A DNA stretch of 5,319 nt, from the NCBI GenBank assembly GCA_013813615.1, contig JACCRJ010000647.1:1-5319 (forward strand), read 5' to 3'. Positions within the stretch are counted from its first letter, which is position 1. The number at the start of each line of letters is the position of its first letter. This document shows positions 1 through 5,319 of this stretch, piece after piece. Both the position numbers and the translations under genes were made by a program. The notes beneath the pieces were generated by a model. It was not told the DNA's origin and made no database searches. It worked only from the letters and a program-made list of their open reading frames with translations. This DNA is from Lautropia sp. (lineage in GTDB: Bacteria > Pseudomonadota > Gammaproteobacteria > Burkholderiales > Burkholderiaceae_E).

Positions 1-95
1 CAGCGGCCCGGCGAAGCAGGATCCGCGACGGCTCCTGGACCGGGCGCGTCTATTTCATGCGGCACGAGTGGCGCGCGGCGCCGTGGACTACAGAA
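1..95. other. Unassigned left flank; no recognisable secE end
   Basis: I recognise no gene here. The forward frame shared with nusG is open from the window edge and offers an in-frame ATG at 57. Another forward frame runs open to a TGA at 97-99 that overlaps the nusG ATG (ATGA), but its predicted peptide is Gly/Arg/Ala-rich and resembles nothing I know. secE, the usual upstream neighbour, ends in a hydrophobic membrane helix and a short tail of the LILGW type. No forward frame shows such a segment. This may be a longer secE-nusG spacer, part of another gene, or a rearrangement or assembly junction. Confidence 0.4.
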
Positions 96-632
96 ATGAC
101 GACGAAGCGGTGGTACGTGGTCCATGCCTATTCAGGCATGGAGAAAAGTGTGGGTCGGGCCTTGCAGGAGCGCATCGAGCGCGCCGGCATGCAGGGGATG
201 TTCGGCAAGATCCTCGTTCCGACCGAGGAAGTCGTGGAGATGAAGAACGGCCAGCGCACCATCAGCGAGCGCCGCTTCTTTCCCGGCTACGTCCTGGTGG
301 AGATGGAAATGAACGACGACACCTGGCACCTGGTGAAGAACACCAACAAGGTGACCGGTTTCGTCGGCGGCTCGGGCAACAAGCCGGCGCCGATCTCCCA
401 GAAGGAGGTCGACAAGATCATGAGCCAGATGGCCGAAGGCGTGGAAAAGCCGAAACCGAAGACGCTCTTCGAGGTCGGCGAGATGGTGCGGGTGCGCGAG
501 GGCCCTTTCACCGACTTCAACGGGAATGTCGAGGACGTCAACTACGAGAAGAGCCGCCTGAGCGTGTCGGTCACCATCTTCGGCCGGGCGACCCCTGTCG
601 AGCTGGAATTCGGCCAGGTGGAGAAGCTGTAG
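96..632 (+). CDS. nusG: Transcription termination/antitermination factor NusG
   Basis: NusG is a cytoplasmic elongation factor. Its N-terminal NGN domain binds the RNA polymerase clamp and suppresses pausing, and its C-terminal KOW domain binds either ribosomal protein S10, coupling transcription to translation, or Rho. The 178-residue product matches the usual length. The NGN domain opens with WYVVHAYSG (6-14) and contains [10 protein letters not shown] (61-70). The KOW domain covers about 126-178, with EGPFTDFNG (135-143) and [10 protein letters not shown] (161-170). Phe162 corresponds to E. coli Phe165 in the S10/Rho contact surface. I chose ATG 96 over the in-frame ATG 57 because it gives the normal N-terminus; the 13 extra residues from ATG 57 look unlike the family. 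No strong Shine-Dalgarno sequence precedes either start (only GTGGA at 83-87). rplK follows after 96 bases. Identity is certain; the start is very likely. Confidence 0.97.
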   Translation: MTTKRWYVVHAYSGMEKSVGRALQERIERAGMQGMFGKILVPTEEVVEMKNGQRTISERRFFPGYVLVEMEMNDDTWHLVKNTNKVTGFVGGSGNKPAPISQKEVDKIMSQMAEGVEKPKPKTLFEVGEMVRVREGPFTDFNGNVEDVNYEKSRLSVSVTIFGRATPVELEFGQVEKL

Positions 633-662
633 GTAAGGGTTGTAACTTGAGGAGCCTCAGTA

Positions 663-708
663 GGGTGATCGCCATGTCGGCGCTCGCTGCGAACCGGCGA
701 TAGCACTC
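663..708 (+). promoter_or_regulatory. Candidate L1-binding repressor site in the rplK leader
   Basis: An RNA helix can form 8 bases before the rplK Shine-Dalgarno. ATCGCC (668-673) pairs with GGCGAT (696-701); a two-base bulge (A702-G703) follows; then GGGTG (663-667) pairs with CACTC (704-708), including one G-U pair. The 22-base loop spans 674-695. In many bacteria free L1 represses the L11-L1 mRNA by binding a bulged helix that mimics its 23S rRNA site, just upstream of rplK. Position and bulged-helix form fit. The pairing is read directly from the sequence, but the L1-binding role is inferred and I did not compare covariation. Confidence 0.5.
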
Positions 709-728
709 AAAACACGGGAGTAGCCGCA

Positions 729-1160
729 ATGGCCAAGAAAATCGTCGGCTTTGTAAAACTGCAGGTGCCTGCAGGCAAAGCCAATCCGTCGCCGCCGATC
801 GGGCCGGCACTGGGCCAGCGCGGCCTGAACATCATGGAGTTCTGCAAGCAGTTCAATGCCCAGACCCAAGGCCTCGAGCCCGGACTGCCGATTCCTGTCG
901 TGATCACCGCCTTCGCCGACAAGAGCTTCACTTTCGTCATGAAGACGCCGCCGGCGACCGTCCTCATCAAGAAGGCGGCCAAGGTGGAGAAGGGCTCCAA
1001 GGTGCCGCACACCGACAAAGTCGGAACCATCACCCGGGAGCAGGCTGAGCAGATCGCCAAAACCAAGCAGCCGGACCTGACGGCTTCGGACCTTGATGCT
1101 GCCGTCCGGACCATTGCCGGTTCGGCCCGCAGCATGGGCATCGTCGTGGAGGGTTTGTAA
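729..1160 (+). CDS. rplK: 50S ribosomal protein L11
   Basis: L11 binds the GTPase-associated region of 23S rRNA at the base of the L10-L12 stalk. It takes part in factor-dependent GTP hydrolysis, thiostrepton-type antibiotic action and RelA activation. The 143-residue product has the normal length. The N-terminal domain includes [14 protein letters not shown] (19-32) with the flexible Pro22-Pro23 element. Residues from about 76 onward form the rRNA-binding domain and end in [13 protein letters not shown]. Lys4 and Lys40 (counting Met) occupy the usual PrmA methylation sites. ATG 729 is preceded by GGGAG (716-720) with an 8-base spacer. The stop codon TAA (1158-1160) directly abuts the rplA ATG, so the two are translationally linked. 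Expression is probably repressed by L1 through the upstream bulged helix. Confidence 0.99.
   Translation: MAKKIVGFVKLQVPAGKANPSPPIGPALGQRGLNIMEFCKQFNAQTQGLEPGLPIPVVITAFADKSFTFVMKTPPATVLIKKAAKVEKGSKVPHTDKVGTITREQAEQIAKTKQPDLTASDLDAAVRTIAGSARSMGIVVEGL
1148..1153 (+). promoter_or_regulatory. rplA ribosome binding site inside the rplK 3' end
   Basis: GGAGGG lies in the last codons of rplK, 7 bases before the rplA ATG. With the TAA-ATG junction, a ribosome finishing L11 can reinitiate on L1 at once. This fits their co-ordinate synthesis and fixes the rplA start. Confidence 0.85.
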
Positions 1161-1868
1161 ATGGCGAAGTTGTCCAAACGCGCCAAGGCGATCCAGGCGA
1201 AAGTCGAGCCGCGCAAGCTGTACGGGGCAGCAGATGCCTTGAATCTGGTCAAGGAATGCGCCAACGCCAAGTTCGATGAGTCGGTCGACGTCTCCGTGCA
1301 GCTCGGGATCGACGCGCGCAAGTCCGACCAGCTGGTTCGCGGCTCGGTCGTGCTGCCCGAAGGCACTGGCAAGACGGTGCGGGTCGCCGTCTTTACCCAG
1401 GGCCCGAAGGCCGATGAAGCCAGGGCTGCCGGCGCGGAGATCGTCGGCATGGAAGACCTGGCCGAGCAGGTCAAGGCGGGCAACCTCAACTTCGATGTCG
1501 TGATTGCCTCGCCGGACGCGATGCGCGTGGTCGGTTCGCTGGGCCAGATTCTGGGCCCTCGCGGCCTGATGCCCAACCCGAAGGTCGGCACGGTCACGCC
1601 CAACATCGCGGAAGCGGTGAGGAATGCCAAGGGCGGACAGGTGCAGTACCGCACGGACAAGGGCGGGATCATCCATTGCACGATCGGCCGCGCCTCGTTC
1701 CAGGTCGAATCCCTGCATAAGAACCTGCATTCCTTGATCGACGCGCTGGTGAAGGCCAAGCCCGGCGGGTCGAAGGGCATTTACCTTCGGAAAGTGGCTG
1801 TTTCCAGCACCATGGGAATCGGCGTGCGGGTCGACGCCACCACTATTGCACCGCAAACCTCCGCTTGA
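1161..1868 (+). CDS. rplA: 50S ribosomal protein L1
   Basis: L1 forms the mobile stalk beside the ribosomal E site, where it helps deacylated tRNA leave. It is also the translational repressor of the L11-L1 mRNA in many bacteria. The 235-residue product is full length. The two-domain fold is recognisable. The N-terminus [10 protein letters not shown] leads into the rRNA-binding domain. The conserved hinge segment [11 protein letters not shown] (131-141) and GTVT (143-146) follow, then [20 protein letters not shown]. The protein ends at TGA 1866-1868 after a short Thr/Ala-rich tail. The start is fixed by abutment to rplK and by a good Shine-Dalgarno. The next 350 bases hold no gene and lead into rplJ. 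Confidence 0.99.
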   Translation: MAKLSKRAKAIQAKVEPRKLYGAADALNLVKECANAKFDESVDVSVQLGIDARKSDQLVRGSVVLPEGTGKTVRVAVFTQGPKADEARAAGAEIVGMEDLAEQVKAGNLNFDVVIASPDAMRVVGSLGQILGPRGLMPNPKVGTVTPNIAEAVRNAKGGQVQYRTDKGGIIHCTIGRASFQVESLHKNLHSLIDALVKAKPGGSKGIYLRKVAVSSTMGIGVRVDATTIAPQTSA

Positions 1869-1878
1869 GCGGGGTGAC

Positions 1879-1908
1879 GCCGGGTAGGGCGCCTGCGCTT
1901 CGCCCGGC
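1879..1908 (+). repeat. Imperfect hairpin just after rplA
   Basis: GCCGGG (1879-1884) pairs with CCCGGC (1903-1908). The stem can continue inward through G-U pairs, with one A-C mismatch, to GCG/CGC around a CCTG loop (1892-1895). It starts 10 bases after the rplA stop. No U tract follows, so it is not a standard intrinsic terminator. It may protect the 3' end of the L11-L1 message or mark a processing point. Confidence 0.55.
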
Positions 1909-1918
1909 ACTGAATTGG

Positions 1919-1939
1919 GGCGAAGGCATTGCCTTCGCC
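1919..1939 (+). repeat. Perfect 9-bp hairpin in the rplA-rplJ gap
   Basis: GGCGAAGGC (1919-1927) and GCCTTCGCC (1931-1939) are exact inverted repeats around a three-base ATT loop. The following bases, ATAGAGC, contain no U tract, so termination is unlikely unless Rho-assisted. Together with the hairpin at 1879-1908 it separates the rplA stop from the proposed L10 leader. Confidence 0.65.
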
Positions 1940-1945
1940 ATAGAG

Positions 1946-1980
1946 CTTTGGGCTGCACCAGCCGGTGCAGGTTGTCAAAG
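1946..1980 (+). promoter_or_regulatory. First hairpin of the proposed L10 leader
   Basis: CTTTG (1946-1950) pairs with CAAAG (1976-1980). Inside it, CTGCACC (1953-1959) pairs exactly with GGTGCAG (1964-1970) around loop AGCC, with an asymmetric internal loop (GG opposite GTTGT). It directly abuts the next long-range helix, which suggests coaxial stacking in one folded RNA. Confidence 0.6.
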
Positions 1981-2072
1981 ACCGTATGGGGCCGCAGGGC
2001 CTTGATTGCCGACTCGAACGCCTGGATTGCAATCCAGGCGCAAGCAGCCGGCGCCATACGCAGATGGCGGTC
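1980..2072 (+). promoter_or_regulatory. Long-range helix with asymmetric loop, probable L10-binding core
   Basis: Bases 1983-1994 pair with 2049-2060 over 12 positions with one G-G mismatch (1990/2053). Outside it, GACC (1980-1983) can pair with GGTC (2069-2072), C1983 being shared between the two. That leaves an asymmetric loop, GCAGATGGC (2060-2068), on the 3' side only. The enclosed stretch carries the 22-base palindrome at 2019-2040. A bent, kink-turn-like helix is known to be the L10-recognition feature in E. coli; assigning it here is inference. CGCCAT (2052-2057) can instead pair with ATGGCG (2064-2069), which would break the long-range helix. Confidence 0.6.
2019..2040. repeat. 22-base perfect palindrome
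   Basis: CGCCTGGATTG (2019-2029) is followed immediately by its exact reverse complement CAATCCAGGCG (2030-2040). As RNA it would form a stem of about 9 bp with a TGCA tip, capping the long-range helix of the leader. As DNA it is also a symmetric site that a dimeric protein could bind. The RNA reading is favoured because it is nested precisely inside the larger helix. Confidence 0.75.
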
Positions 2073-2207
2073 CTGAAGGAGAAGTTTTCGATTGCGTCGT
2101 GCGGAACGGCCCTCGCGGGTCTGACGGTTCGATGTCGGTAGACGCTTCACACCTGGTCGCCGTGTTATGGACGACGCGAGCATTTCGAATGCGGACGTCA
2201 CTTAGTT

Positions 2208-2211
2208 GGAG
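2208..2211 (+). promoter_or_regulatory. rplJ ribosome binding site selecting a GTG start
   Basis: GGAG lies 7 bases before GTG 2219-2221, and no ATG near it is in frame. A small hairpin, GCATT (2180-2184) with AATGC (2188-2192), ends 15 bases upstream. An outer GACG/CGTC pairing (2170-2173 with 2196-2199) is also possible. Either could affect access to this site. Confidence 0.8.
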
Positions 2212-2218
2212 ATAGACC

Positions 2219-2815
2219 GTGGCTCTCAATCGTGAAGAGAAGGCGGCCGTCGTCGAGGAAGTGAGCGCCCAGGTGGCGCAAGCGGGCGCGATCGTACTGG
2301 CCGAATACCGTGGTCTGGCAGTCGAGAAGATCACCGTCCTGCGCAGGCAGGCACGGGAATCGGGTGTGTATCTGCGCGTGTTGAAGAATACGCTGGTGCG
2401 TCGCGCCGTCCAGGGCACGCCGTATGAAAAGCTGTCCGACCAGATGGTCGGTCCGCTGCTCTACGGCATCGCTGCGGATCCGGTGGCGGCCGCCAAGTTG
2501 CTTGCAGGCTTTGCAAAGAGCAACGACCAGCTGGTCATCAGGGCGGGTTCCATGCCGAATTCGGTCATGGATGCCAACGGCGTTCAAGCGCTGGCCACGA
2601 TGCCGAGCCGGGAGGAGCTGCTGGCCAAGCTGCTGGGCACCATGCAGGCGCCGGTGGCGACCTTTGTCCGTACCCTCAACGAGGTGCCGACCAAGTTCGT
2701 GCGCGGCCTTGCAGCAGTTCGCGACAAAGGCGAAGCAGGCGCCCCGCAGGCCGAAGCAGCGGGCGAAGCAGCCGGCGAAGCAGCAGCCGACGCAGCAGCC
2801 GAGGCAGCAGCCTGA
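2219..2815 (+). CDS. rplJ: 50S ribosomal protein L10, with long Ala/Glu-rich C-terminal tail
   Basis: L10 anchors the L7/L12 dimers to the ribosomal stalk base next to L11. In complex with L12 it represses its own mRNA. The GTG start is fixed by GGAG at spacing 7 and gives the expected [12 protein letters not shown] opening. Family features are LAEYRGL near 28-34, LKNTLVRRA near 55-63, and the C-terminal helix region from [10 protein letters not shown] to [11 protein letters not shown] that carries the L12-binding sites. The product is 198 residues, whereas 165-175 is usual. The excess is a low-complexity tail from about residue 171 (bases 2729-2812) of Ala with regularly spaced Glu, Asp and Gly, encoded by repeated GGCGAAGCAG units. 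The tail resembles the L7/L12 hinge in composition. Core identity is certain; the tail's role is unknown. Confidence 0.98.
   Translation: MALNREEKAAVVEEVSAQVAQAGAIVLAEYRGLAVEKITVLRRQARESGVYLRVLKNTLVRRAVQGTPYEKLSDQMVGPLLYGIAADPVAAAKLLAGFAKSNDQLVIRAGSMPNSVMDANGVQALATMPSREELLAKLLGTMQAPVATFVRTLNEVPTKFVRGLAAVRDKGEAGAPQAEAAGEAAGEAAADAAAEAAA
2729..2812 (+). repeat. Degenerate codon repeat encoding the L10 tail
   Basis: GGCGAAGCAG occurs three times (2729-2738, 2762-2771, 2774-2783). It is followed by GCAGCAGCC units interrupted by single Asp and Glu codons. The repeat encodes Gly-Glu-Ala and Ala-Ala-Ala-Asp/Glu motifs to the stop. Such a tract can change length by replication slippage in codon multiples, so its length may differ between strains. 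Confidence 0.7.
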
Positions 2816-2835
2816 GCAGAACCCTGGGCGGATGC

Positions 2836-2856
2836 GCCGGGTGCCTGAGCACCGGC
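2836..2856 (+). repeat. Hairpin in the rplJ-rplL spacer
   Basis: GCC (2836-2838) and GGTGC (2840-2844) pair with GCACC (2849-2853) and GGC (2854-2856). G2839 is bulged and the loop is CTGA. The hairpin is 20 bases past the rplJ stop in a 114-base spacer with no other gene. No U tract follows. It may stabilise or help process the rplL message, which must be translated in excess over rplJ. Confidence 0.5.
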
Positions 2857-2929
2857 ATTCGGCGAACCGCCGACATCGACTCGATTCACAGACATCAACG
2901 CATATCGCAATCGGACTGGAGAAATTGAA

Positions 2930-3313
2930 ATGGCTCTGAAGAAAGAAGAAATCCTCGACGCAGTCGCAGGTTTGACGGTTCTGGAACTCTCGGAACTGAT
3001 CAAGATGATGGAAGAGAAGTTCGGCGTCTCGGCCGCTGCCGCTGCGGTGACCGTTGCGGCACCTGCCGGCGGCGGTGCTGCAGCAGCGCCGGTTGAAGAG
3101 CAGACCGAGTTCACGGTCATGCTTCTCGCCGCCGGCGAGAAGAAGGTCGAGGCCATCAAGGTCGTTCGCGCAGCTACCGGCCTTGGCCTGAAAGAAGCCA
3201 AGGACCTGGTCGACGGTGCTCCGAAGGCAGTCAAGGAAGGCATTTCCAAGGCTGATGCCGCTGCACTGAGGAAACAGCTCGAGGACGTCGGGGCGAAGGT
3301 AGAGGTCAAGTAA
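2930..3313 (+). CDS. rplL: 50S ribosomal protein L7/L12
   Basis: L7/L12 is the multicopy stalk protein that recruits and activates translational GTPases. The 127-residue product has normal length and three parts: an N-terminal dimerisation and L10-binding helix pair (about 1-33, [20 protein letters not shown]), an Ala/Gly/Pro hinge (about 34-55), and a compact C-terminal factor-binding domain (about 57-127). The last includes [20 protein letters not shown] and ends KVEVK. ATG 2930 follows GGAG (2918-2921) at a spacing of 8. It needs several copies per L10, so its own strong site and the 114-base spacer from rplJ suggest independent, efficient initiation. Confidence 0.99.
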   Translation: MALKKEEILDAVAGLTVLELSELIKMMEEKFGVSAAAAAVTVAAPAGGGAAAAPVEEQTEFTVMLLAAGEKKVEAIKVVRAATGLGLKEAKDLVDGAPKAVKEGISKADAAALRKQLEDVGAKVEVK

Positions 3314-3352
3314 GGCTTGAGTCGTCGATCAAGGCCGCCAGCAACCGAGTTC

Positions 3353-3364
3353 GTGCCCGGGCAC
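3353..3364. repeat. 12-base perfect palindrome downstream of rplL
   Basis: GTGCCC (3353-3358) is followed directly by GGGCAC (3359-3364). The ten bases TCGTGCCCGG (3351-3360) recur at 3577-3586, on the far side of the long hairpin, but there the palindrome is lost. The symmetry is clear; any function is unknown and chance is possible in GC-rich DNA. Confidence 0.45.
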
Positions 3365-3434
3365 TACACGGCTGAACGCGCAGGCTTCCCCTGCGGCGCG
3401 CAGTCCGGCCCGGTCTTGAATCCGGCGGCAATCG

Positions 3435-3468
3435 CTCCCACCTGCAGTCGTCTGGCTGCAGCCGGGAG
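3435..3468 (+). promoter_or_regulatory. Hairpin upstream of the long rplL-rpoB stem
   Basis: CTCCC (3435-3439) pairs with GGGAG (3464-3468), and CTGCAG (3442-3447) with CTGCAG (3456-3461). A 2x2 internal loop separates the two stems, and the terminal loop is TCGTCTGG. It ends 19 bases before the longer stem and probably belongs to the same structured processing or attenuation region. An alternative fold uses the local palindrome GGCTGCAGCC (3454-3463). Confidence 0.55.
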
Positions 3469-3487
3469 GGATGACGGCCTCGACACG

Positions 3488-3539
3488 GCGAACCTCTGCA
3501 CGACCCGACTCGATCGAGCCGGGTTCTGCAGAGGTTTGC
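3488..3539 (+). promoter_or_regulatory. Long near-perfect hairpin between rplL and rpoB, RNase III-like site
   Basis: Bases 3488-3513 are almost exactly complementary to 3514-3539. AACCTCTGCA (3491-3500) matches TGCAGAGGTT (3527-3536), and the apex is CTCGATCGAG (3509-3518). The only mismatches are C3501-C3526 and A3508-C3519, plus two G-U pairs. This leaves about 22 paired positions and a GATC tip loop. Double-stranded RNA of this length is a typical RNase III substrate, and E. coli has an RNase III site in this same gap. No U tract follows, so it is not an intrinsic terminator. The role is inferred. Confidence 0.75.
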
Positions 3540-3746
3540 GTCGTTCCTGCGCAGACCGTCGCGGGTGCTCCGGTGCTCGTGCCCGGACAATCCCGTGGGC
3601 ATTTCATCCAGCGGTGCGCGGCAATTCGCCGGCTCCGCCTGTGCCCCTCGCCCTTCACGTGCCTGCCACTTCCCCGATTACGTTGTCCCCCCGGTTTCCC
3701 GATCTGCCCTATCTGCTTTGTGACCCCGACGTCTCACGGAGAGTCC

Positions 3747-5319
<1,573 letters not shown>

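Larger units (their letters stand above)
1869..2218 (+). promoter_or_regulatory. Structured rplA-rplJ leader, probable L10(L12)4 autoregulatory RNA
   Basis: This 350-base gap has no credible gene but is full of inverted repeats. In order these are an imperfect hairpin (1879-1908), a perfect 9-bp hairpin (1919-1939), a hairpin at 1946-1980, a long-range helix (1983-1994 with 2049-2060) enclosing a 22-base palindrome, and a small hairpin (2180-2192) just before the rplJ Shine-Dalgarno. In E. coli and other bacteria the L10-L12 complex binds the rplJ leader and represses translation of its own operon. Position, length and the asymmetric internal loop near 2060-2068 fit that class. Function is inferred from place and fold, and a covariance-model search was not possible. 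No convincing promoter is visible. Confidence 0.7.
3314..3746 (+). promoter_or_regulatory. rplL-rpoB intergenic region, probable attenuator/processing region
   Basis: This 433-base gap shows no credible gene in either strand. It holds a 12-base palindrome (3353-3364), an 11-bp hairpin (3435-3468), and a very long hairpin (3488-3539). The last 200 bases before rpoB are pyrimidine-rich with no strong structure. In E. coli the corresponding gap contains a partial terminator and an RNase III cleavage hairpin that lower rpoBC expression relative to the ribosomal genes. The same role is inferred here from position and structure. No intrinsic terminator or clear promoter was seen. Confidence 0.65.

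Noticed and set aside
57..95. Earlier in-frame ATG giving nusG a 13-residue N-terminal extension
   Set aside because: The extra residues do not resemble NusG, no Shine-Dalgarno precedes it, and ATG 96 gives the standard length and N-terminus.
1915..1944. Possible promoter TTGGGG - CATAGA in the rplA-rplJ gap
   Set aside because: The -10 match is only three of six and the element overlaps a perfect hairpin; too weak to call, although an L10 promoter exists here in E. coli.
657..2201. Long open frame on the - strand across rplK and rplA (514 codons)
   Set aside because: It lies antisense to two certain ribosomal protein genes, its product is Arg/Leu/Asp-rich with no recognisable domain, and GC-rich codon use explains antisense openness.
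2006..2215. 69-codon + strand open frame in the rplJ leader ending just before rplJ
   Set aside because: It has a TTG start without a Shine-Dalgarno, an unconvincing composition, and overlap with the structured leader. An AAGGAG at 2076-2081 followed by TTG 2092 gives only a 10-codon peptide and is also unconvincing.
3488..3539. Intrinsic terminator
   Set aside because: The stem is strong but no run of T follows, and rpoB must be transcribed downstream.
3684..3716. Possible promoter TTGTCC - TATCTG before rpoB
   Set aside because: The spacer is 21 bases, outside the usual 16-18, and the -10 is poor.

Overview
The window is a conserved housekeeping locus from a GC-rich proteobacterium: nusG - rplK (L11) - rplA (L1) - rplJ (L10) - rplL (L7/L12) - rpoB (5' part), all on the + strand. 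The proteins look betaproteobacterial. RpoB begins [14 protein letters not shown] and carries [15 protein letters not shown] and DQTN stretches that fit Burkholderiales and relatives, and NusG has the matching [13 protein letters not shown] opening. The genus cannot be fixed by eye.

Layout: bases 1-95 are unexplained and do not look like the end of secE, which normally precedes nusG. nusG (96-632) is followed by a 96-base spacer with a bulged helix just upstream of rplK. Its position and form suit the site where L1 represses its own L11-L1 mRNA. rplK (729-1160) and rplA (1161-1868) abut as TAA-ATG. A 350-base gene-free leader (1869-2218) is densely structured and matches the expected place and general architecture of the L10 autoregulatory leader. 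rplJ (2219-2815, GTG start, long Ala/Glu-rich tail) and rplL (2930-3313) follow. A 433-base gene-free gap (3314-3746) carries a very long, nearly perfect hairpin, in the position where E. coli has its attenuator/RNase III processing region. rpoB begins at 3747 and runs off the window after 524 complete codons, inside rifampicin cluster I.

Together the genes encode an elongation factor that couples RNA polymerase to the ribosome or Rho, the L11/L10/L12 stalk and the L1 stalk of the 50S subunit, and the catalytic beta subunit of RNA polymerase. Synthesis of ribosomal stalk parts and polymerase is balanced by RNA-level feedback. No intrinsic terminator with a U tract and no convincing sigma-70 promoter was found, so the window reads as one or more long cotranscripts with internal RNA control.

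No new defence, mobile or biosynthetic system was seen. The points worth a second look are the RNA structures between genes, the L10 tail, and the missing secE context at the left edge.
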